From Cryphonectria parasitica EP155 (taxonomy: Eukaryota > Ascomycota > Sordariomycetes > Diaporthales > Cryphonectriaceae), in the NCBI RefSeq assembly GCF_011745365.1, contig NW_024468910.1, positions 3,128,068 through 3,192,067 on the forward strand: a DNA stretch of 64,000 nucleotides. Reading direction: 5' to 3'. Positions within the stretch are counted from its first letter, which is position 1; each line of letters begins with the position of its first letter. A model generated the notes under the pieces. The model made no database searches and was not told where the DNA came from. It worked only from the letters and a program-made list of their open reading frames with translations. Position numbers and translations under genes: made by a program. Positions 57,290 to 64,000 of this stretch are shown piece by piece.

Positions 57290-58879
57290 TCCCGTTTCTT
57301 CTCTGCTGCACTGTACTGTCCCTTCATCAACCGTATATTTTTCTGGTGTCTCTTTCTTTCTTGTGTATACTCGATTGCTTCTTCATCAGCGTGTGTCATG
57401 AGCGAAACGGTGCCTTTGGAGGAGCCAGGAAGGAGAAGCGGCTCGCTTTTGGATATATGCACGTCTTCGTTAATGTGTTGGCGCCTATGCCCAGGACCTT
57501 ACGCCACTAGACAAACTCTTATATCAGCGTTCTACATAGAGCTAGCGAGACGGGAATGTCAATGTCTAATGTTTCCACGATGATTGAACAAGCAAAAGAG
57601 TAATGCCACCCGAGAGCGAGTGGGTTGGCAAGCCTGAGAAACCTGACCTCTTAGCATCAGTGATATCATATACGCCCCTTCGCAGGTTCCATATTCAGCT
57701 GAAACTCCTTGAAGCCTTGTCCTGTTCTTCTCTTAAGTCCCAAGTCCAATTGATTCCCAATCCTGCAAAGCCCACTTGTGTGTGAGTCACATGTCTTGTC
57801 CAGAATCTTGCCCAAAATAATGTCCAGGAAAATACCTTGGCCAGATCGTCTTCAAAGAACCTAGCAACCATCATACTTTCTGTGGAATTCCACGAGATAC
57901 CACAAACATCTTCCCCTCCCCCTGCAGCCAGCCTGCATTTCACTAGGTATACAGTAGTGATAGGCGGCTTACCAGGTACCTTGTACTACTACACATGCTA
58001 CAGTAGCCTTGGGTGAGTAGCTAAGTTGGGCGAACCCATGTTTTAGTGTGGGCAAGTGGGGCAAAAGCTGCAGGTGAAACCAATCAGGTGCCAGCAGCCC
58101 CCCAAAAACATAATGCAGCAACGGCAAACCGATCTGAATGACGGCTTGTTTCCTCTTAACATCAACACTGACTGACTGCATTGCACTGCCTCTGCTTCAG
58201 GACCCGCAATCCTGCAAATCTTCCTTTCCAACTTCATTCAGTCTCCTTCCCAGAAGGCACTTCTCTGACCAAGTTCACTATCTTGGACGTGTTTGCGCGC
58301 TTGTAGGCCTGTTCGGATCTGACGCGAAACAAAACGATACACGCACAGAAGCAAATGAGAGCAGCTGAAAGGACGCCAAACCACCCCGTCTTTTACCACG
58401 CTCCTTTGTATCCGGCAAGCCAAAAGTTGGAGCCAAGACGCGCAACGAGGCTAGGACACAAGACAGGCTGGGCTGCCCAACCCCGACAATCCCGTCACAT
58501 CGTCCACAGCGCGACCGTTTGAGCTTTCACCGCGTGTCTCTAGACAAGTCTTTTTGCCCATTTGTCGACATTCTCTTCCCCATCAAGAGCCAGACTGGTT
58601 GGGAAAGCCGCAGGACGTTATCTGCGCTAATCCAGGTACGTGCATGCATTTTCAGTCAAGTCTGCTCGTTCACCCGCTGCTGCAACGAGGGGTTCCAAAA
58701 ATGGAGCCAGCCATTTCTCGCTCGCAGAGCAACGCCCCGCTAGGCGACCTAAATATTACGAACTCGCACTCATTGTTTTCGCACCTCAGGCAACGATCTG
58801 ACCTTCGCTACATCAAACCCTTCCCACCCAACCTTTTGATACACCACATAGCATCGTCCTTCCAAATCATACTCCCATC
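57290..58879. other. Intergenic region between the DHHC gene and KAP95
   Basis: 1.6 kb. The final 300 bases are a C/T- and CA-rich leader for KAP95, possibly with a 5' UTR intron (GTACGT at about 58635). No coding frame is convincing. Confidence 0.5.
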
Positions 58880-61800
58880 ATGGCGGACGGTGCACCCGAT
58901 ATCAGCACTGTCCTGACGAATTCGCTCAGTCCTGGTCAGTACCTTCCTTCCCTCGAAAGCCTCGCTCTGGCCCAACGACCCCTCTCAGCCACCCCAGCTT
59001 TTGAGACCCAGTCGCGTCACGATGCTGTCCTAGGATAGTGAATGAAAGAAAAGTCTGCTGACAGCCGCTTAGATGCGAATCTTCGAAATGCTGCTGAGCA
59101 ACAGCTTACCCAGGCCGCCGACAACAACTTTGTGAGTCTTGCTCGTCCTTCTCTCCTCTTTTCCACGCATCCCCTCCCCCCCCCCCCAGAACAGTAACCA
59201 CAGCTAACCACAGATGATTCTCCTCTACCTAGTCACTGTACCTCGCGACCCTCGTACAAGCACTCGCAGATGAGAACGGCGAAGGTCACATCCGAGCCGC
59301 TGCTGGTATTGCCCTGAAGAACGCGTTCACTGCTCGAGAATATGCACGGCAGGCAGCACTGCAGCAAAAATGGCTCCAGCAGACAGACGAACCGACAAAA
59401 ACCAGAGTCAAGGAGTTGGCCCTCCAGACACTCGGCTCAAGTAACACACAGGCTGGCCAGGCGACGGCTCAGGTCGTCGCCTCCATTGCAGCCATCGAGC
59501 TGCCCCGCAACCAGTGGCAGGATCTGATGGCTTCGCTCGTCCGCAACGTGTCCGAGGGCAGTCCTCACCAGAAGCAGTCCTCTCTAACTACGATTGGCTT
59601 TATCTGTGAGAGCCAGGATCAGGACCTGCGGGCCAGCCTGGTCGGCCACTCGAATGCCATCCTCACGGCCGTGGTTCAGGGTGCTCGAAAGGAGGAGACG
59701 AACCTCGAGGTTCGTCTGGCCGCCATAACGGCCCTGGGCGACTCCCTCGAGTTCGTTGAGAACAACTTCAAACACGAAGGCGAGCGCAACTACATCATGC
59801 AGGTCGTATGCGAAGCTACTCAGGCCGACGACCCTCGGATACAGCAGGGCGCTTTCGGCTGTCTGAACAGGATCATGGGCCTCTACTACGACAAGATGCG
59901 CTTCTACATGGAGAAGGCCCTGTTTGGCTTGACCATCCTGGGCATGAAGAGCCAGGATGAGGATGTTGCTAAGCTGGCCGTTGAGTTCTGGAGCACTGTC
60001 TGTGAGGAGGAGATCGCGATTGAGGATGACAACGCACAGGTAGGCTCGGCTGCTTCTCCCACAGTTGTCGACATTGCCATGAGGACTAACACGTTTTAAT
60101 AGGTCGATAGCTCGGACCAGATGCGACCTTTCTACAACTTCGCGCGTGTCGCTACTAACGAGGTTGTGCCAGTTCTATTGACCCTCCTGACGAAACAGGA
60201 CGAGGATGCAGCCGACGACGAGTACAACATCTCCCGTGCTGCCTACCAGTGCCTTCAGCTCTATGCACAGGCTGTCCAGGCCACCATCATTCCTCCCGTC
60301 ATCCAGTTCGTCGAGGCCAACCTGCGCTCTGATGATTGGCACAACCGGGACGCGGCAGTCTCTGCCTTTGGCGCCATTATGGAGGGACCCGATGAGAAGG
60401 TGCTCGAGCCCATAGTGAAGTCGGCCCTGCAGATCCTCATCCAGATGATGGAGGATCAATCTGTCCACGTTCGGGACTCGACGGCTTATGCTCTTGGTCG
60501 TATCACCGAGGGATGCTCGGACGCTATCGACCCGGCCACACACCTCGAGCCTCTGATTCGATCCCTCTTCTCTGGTCTCCAGACCAACCCCAAGATGGGT
60601 CCTTCCTGCTGCTGGGCGCTCATGAACCTTGCCGAGCGGTTTGCCGGCGACCCTGGCGCGCAGACCAATGCTCTCACTGCTCACTTCAACGACAGCATCC
60701 AGTCCCTTCTCACTGTCACGGCGCGGCCCGACTGCGACAATGTGGTCCGCACTGCCGCCTACGAGGTTTTGAATACATTTGTCACCAATGCCGCCCAGGA
60801 CTCTGCCCAATCGGTCGCCCAGCTCTCGAGCGTCATTCTTGAGCGTCTTGAGAACACAGTTCCCATGCAGAGCCAAGTCGTCAGCGTGGAGGACAGGATC
60901 ACACTCGAGGACATGCAGACAAGTCTCTGCTCTGCCCTCACAGCGATAATTTCTCGCCTGGACAAGGAGATCGTGCCGCAGGGCGATCGCATCATGCAGA
61001 TCCTCCTTCAGCTGCTGAGCTCAGCTGGTGCTAAGTCTAGCGTTCCCGAGGCCGCCTTCGCTGCCATCAGCTCGCTTGCGAACGCCATGGAGGAAGAATT
61101 CGTCAAGTACATGGAGGCATTCCTGCCCTTCCTCCACAATGCGCTCGGCAACCAGGAAGAGCCCGGGCTGTGCTCCATGGCTATCGGCCTTGTGAGCGAC
61201 ATCACCCGATCGCTCGGAGAGCAGAGCGCGCCCTGGTGCGATGGCTTCATGAACTACCTGCTTAACAACCTGAGGTCCACGACCCTGTCCAACCAATTCA
61301 AGCCCGCTATCCTGCAGTGCTTTGGTGATATTGCCACTGCCATCAGCGGCCACTTTGAGAAGTACCTGTCGGTCGTCGCGCAGGTTCTCCAGCAAGCAGC
61401 CACTGTGACCGCGAGCCCTGAGGCAGGCTATGAGATGTATGACTACGTCATCTCACTCCGGGAGGGTATTATGGACGCTTGGGGCGGCATCATTGGCGCT
61501 ATGAAGGCCAGCGAGAAGAGTGAGTCTCTTTCTGCATAATTCCTACTCCAACAGGGCCTGATTGATACTGACCGTTTGCTTTTGCAGCCCAAATACTTCA
61601 TCAATACGTTGAGTCCATCTTCCAGCTGCTCAACGTTATTGCCAACGACATGAACCGCAGCGAGTCCCTGATGCGGGCCTCCATGGGCGTTATCGGCGAT
61701 CTTGCAGATGCATACCCTGATGGACAGCTCGTTGAAGCTTTCCGCCAGGACTGGGTTACCGCCATGATCAAGGACACGCGGTCCAACCGCGAATTCGCGC

Positions 61801-61883
61801 CTCGGACCATCGAGACGGCCCGCTGGGCTCGTGAGCAGGTTAAGCGGCAGCTCGGAGGCAGCGCCAACCTCATGACAACCTGA
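58880..61883 (+). CDS. KAP95: Importin subunit beta-1 (karyopherin Kap95)
   Basis: Nuclear import receptor: binds importin alpha's IBB domain, nucleoporin FG repeats and Ran-GTP. Five exons: 58880..58934, 59073..59131, 59233..60039, 60103..61519 and 61588..61883, 877 residues, matching the family (861 in yeast). Joins read LSP-DANLRNAAEQQL, NNF-SLYLATLVQAL, DDNAQ-VDSSDQMRPF and SEK-TQILHQYVES. The whole protein is HEAT repeats; diagnostic segments are AAAGIALKNAFTAR, LELPRNQWQDL-type IELPRNQWQDL, GEGSPHQKQSSL-type SEGSPHQKQSSLTTIGFICE, and ALGRITEGC with WALMNLAERF. Intron 2 contains a sense C12 run (59176-59187) just before a second AG-rich stretch; the frame-keeping acceptor is CCTAG at 59232. 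Start context is CATCATGGCG. Confidence 0.96.
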
Positions 61884-63774
61884 GGAATAAATTGGAGCTA
61901 GCTCCCTGTGGCTCCCCCTTCTGTATTCCGCAAATCACATTCTTCCCTTTTATGACAGCCCCACGAACGATGCATCACGACGCAACTGGTCTTCGGACCA
62001 TTCACTCCTCTCTGTCTCTCGAAGCTCACGAAAACTTCGCACGAGAGGAAGATTGCAGCATTACCCGATCTCAACCCCCCACCCCCCATCCCTTTTCAGA
62101 CATCACACTACCCCTGGACGGCAACCCACGACACTTGACAACATAAATGTACACAACCCCCCGTGCGTTACAGGTTGAGGAGTCGATATCCCCCCCCCCC
62201 TCTTTCCCCCCCCCAAATACCCCCCTTCCCCAAAGACACTACACTTAGAACACCTTTTGAAATGCTGCTAGCTTTGTTATGTTGCTTATTCACCCTGGGT
62301 TTTCCCATATTGGCAAAAAAAAAAAAAGAAAAGGGAAACCACTCGAATAGCAAATCATGTATCGCCCACGCCACGGCTGGGCAAACTTCACGTCATGTAA
62401 AGAAGGGTGAAAGAGAGGCGTCAAAGGAAAGGCAAGAAAGGCAAGACAAGAGTCGAGCCGAGCCTCGGATTGGACTCCCTCCAAGTGGACAGGAGCCACC
62501 GGGTAATGCTCGCGTTTTCAGGATCGGGGGAAGACTTTCTAGCGATGGGAAAGTTACTCGATGTTACTCCTGGGCCGACTCGAGGAGTTGAAAGAAGACA
62601 AAGACGACACATCACGGCTACCGCAGACTTTGTTATTTTTCGGCCGATGGCATCCTTTGACCCTTTTGGCTTATGACGAGATGCTAGATGGCGTTTCTAC
62701 ATCGAGTTGACTTGGCAAGAGAGAGAAAAGAGCTGATGGCCGGAGTCTGGGAAGACATAGACGATGCCAGGCTATTTGGTCGAGTGACCATGGCTACTTT
62801 ATAAGGCTCGTTTTTTGGTAGCAAAATCAACACCCTGAATACCCCCCCTCCTTCTTATCTGACATGCATTGGACGATCAATAAAATTGCTCTGATATGCA
62901 TACCTCGTAGAAACTTTCGCGCATCTCACACGGGAAAGCCGTGGTTGTTGTAATAACATGTGGACCAAAGATGGACCCTTTTGGTTTTTCTTCCCTATTT
63001 TTCATTATGACAAGACAGGACTGGTGGAGAGAGACCTGCTGACATCATTTCCATCCACGTTGGTGTCTCAAGCAGACCACACCCGAGTTTAGCCGTAGCA
63101 ACCGTTGCACCGGGGCCCTGTTCCTCGTGACGACATAGAAGGATCCAGAGTAGCTTTCGTTAGCTGTGGAGTGTAGAATGATCTGATGATGTGCAATGAC
63201 AGAAAAATGAGGGAGGGGAAAGGAAGAAAAATGATGGTCTTTCTCATATGACTAATTTCTGGGGGTGCTAATCATCAGACCGGTGCAGGGCCTGAAGCGA
63301 GAAAGGATGGATAAATATTTCTCAACGAGAACGAACATATTCTTGTACCTGACGGACGAGTAATGGAGAACGTGGGAAAAATTGGGCCACGTGAAACCCC
63401 TCAGTCTGGATTCCTCCTCCTCTGTGGAAAGGAAAAAGGAAAACAATCAAGACTCTTTTTTTCTGACACGGAACGAGTTTGCATGCTTGGTTAGAACAGA
63501 GAGAAAAGGCAAGAAATTCCTACTCCAGCAGCGAAATCGCATTACCCAGGTACATATACAAAGTACTACGTACCAGCGCGGGAGCCAAAGTCGAGTCTCT
63601 CATCCATCACTCTCCTTTGCCAATTGCATACTTTGTTTTTTTTCCCCCACGGGTAATGAACAAGAAGGCCGTTCAAAACGGGCTCTCATATCGACCATAC
63701 CAACTTTACTCAGCACATTTTCACTCAAGGGGGGAGAAAAAAATTGAAAGGGGAGAGAAGAAAAGAAAATAAAG
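61884..63774. other. Intergenic region between KAP95 and TYW3
   Basis: 1.9 kb. Contains C11 and C9 runs (62190-62214) and an A-run near 62317-62330 in the presumed KAP95 3' UTR. No gene seen; the last 100 bases are an A/G-rich leader for TYW3. Confidence 0.5.
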
Positions 63775-64000
63775 ATGAATCCTAATCACAGTCTGTCCTC
63801 TCACCAGCCAACGCCACCATCGTCAGAAAAAATTCACCGTCCTCCCCAGGCTCACTCGCAGTCTCATGTCCCTGCGGTTCCGACTGCCTTCACCCGCCGC
63901 AAGACTGCCATCCTGGCGCAGCTGGCCCTCCCGGACGAGGAGTACGCGGACCTCAGCCCCAAGGGCACGGTAGACGCGGGTATTCGCGACCTGATTGGGG
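63775..64000 (+). CDS. TYW3: tRNA wybutosine-synthesizing protein 3, 5' part
   Basis: The frame opens at 63775 and is still open at the window end, giving 75 residues. After a Pro/Ser/His-rich extension (MNPNHSLSSHQPTPPSSEK) comes FTRRKTAILAQLALPDEEY and DLSPKGTVDAGIRDLI. The FxRRKxxxLxxL...DLSPKGxVDxxIxxLI pattern is the N-terminus of TYW3, the SAM-dependent N4-methylase of wybutosine biosynthesis on tRNA-Phe position 37. The next expected block (TTSSCSGR) lies outside the window. No intron is seen in this part. Confidence 0.88.
   Translation, partial: MNPNHSLSSHQPTPPSSEKIHRPPQAHSQSHVPAVPTAFTRRKTAILAQLALPDEEYADLSPKGTVDAGIRDLIG

Noticed and set aside
60175..60876. 233-codon minus-strand frame
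   Set aside because: Antisense shadow of KAP95 exon 4.

Overview
The window looks like nuclear DNA of a filamentous ascomycete (Pezizomycotina, probably Sordariomycetes; the class is inferred from protein character and cannot be settled by eye). Coding blocks are GC-rich and cut by short introns, mostly 60-140 bases, with GTRNGT-type donors, CTRAC-like branch points and YAG acceptors. Genes are read singly from either strand with no operons. Typical ascomycete families are present, such as a GPI-anchored class III chitinase, an HsbA-like wall protein and DUF5695 and DUF5672 proteins. I saw no virus, no intact transposon, no rRNA and no convincing tRNA.

Layout. 1-12.5 kb: 3' part of a secreted DUF5695 protein, adenylosuccinate lyase (ADE13), a pirin-like protein, a 5-oxoprolinase and a DUF5672 type II membrane protein. 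12.5-27.9 kb is gene-poor. It holds a large GPI-anchored GH18 chitinase with a very long repetitive tail and a DUF255/SSP411-type thioredoxin-domain protein. 27.9-44.5 kb is gene-dense: HsbA-like secreted protein, the WD40 ribosome-assembly factor SQT1, two small orphans, an isochorismatase-like hydrolase, the RNase P/MRP subunit POP7, a Rogdi/RAV2 protein, a NIPSNAP protein, ATP synthase subunit j (ATP18), mitochondrial bS16m and NAD(P)HX epimerase. 44.5-50.7 kb has no intact gene, only short broken coding-like stretches. 50.7-64 kb: an orphan, a small mitochondrial membrane protein, an ERF2-like DHHC palmitoyltransferase, importin beta-1 (KAP95) and the start of TYW3.

The genes are mostly unrelated housekeeping functions: purine synthesis, glutathione-cycle 5-oxoproline recycling, NAD(P)HX repair, mitochondrial translation and ATP synthase, RNase P, nuclear import and protein lipidation. 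Surface functions (chitinase, HsbA-like, DUF5695) are interspersed. Several neighbours share divergent promoters (ADE13/pirin, POP7/RAV2, NIPSNAP/ATP18). I found no biosynthetic cluster and no clearly new multi-gene system. The points most worth a second look are the microexons of ADE13 and NAXE, a frame-neutral intron in the hydrolase gene, alternative frame-compatible splice sites, the chitinase repeat tail, an uncharacterised mitochondrial protein, and many long G/C homopolymer runs confined to non-coding DNA.
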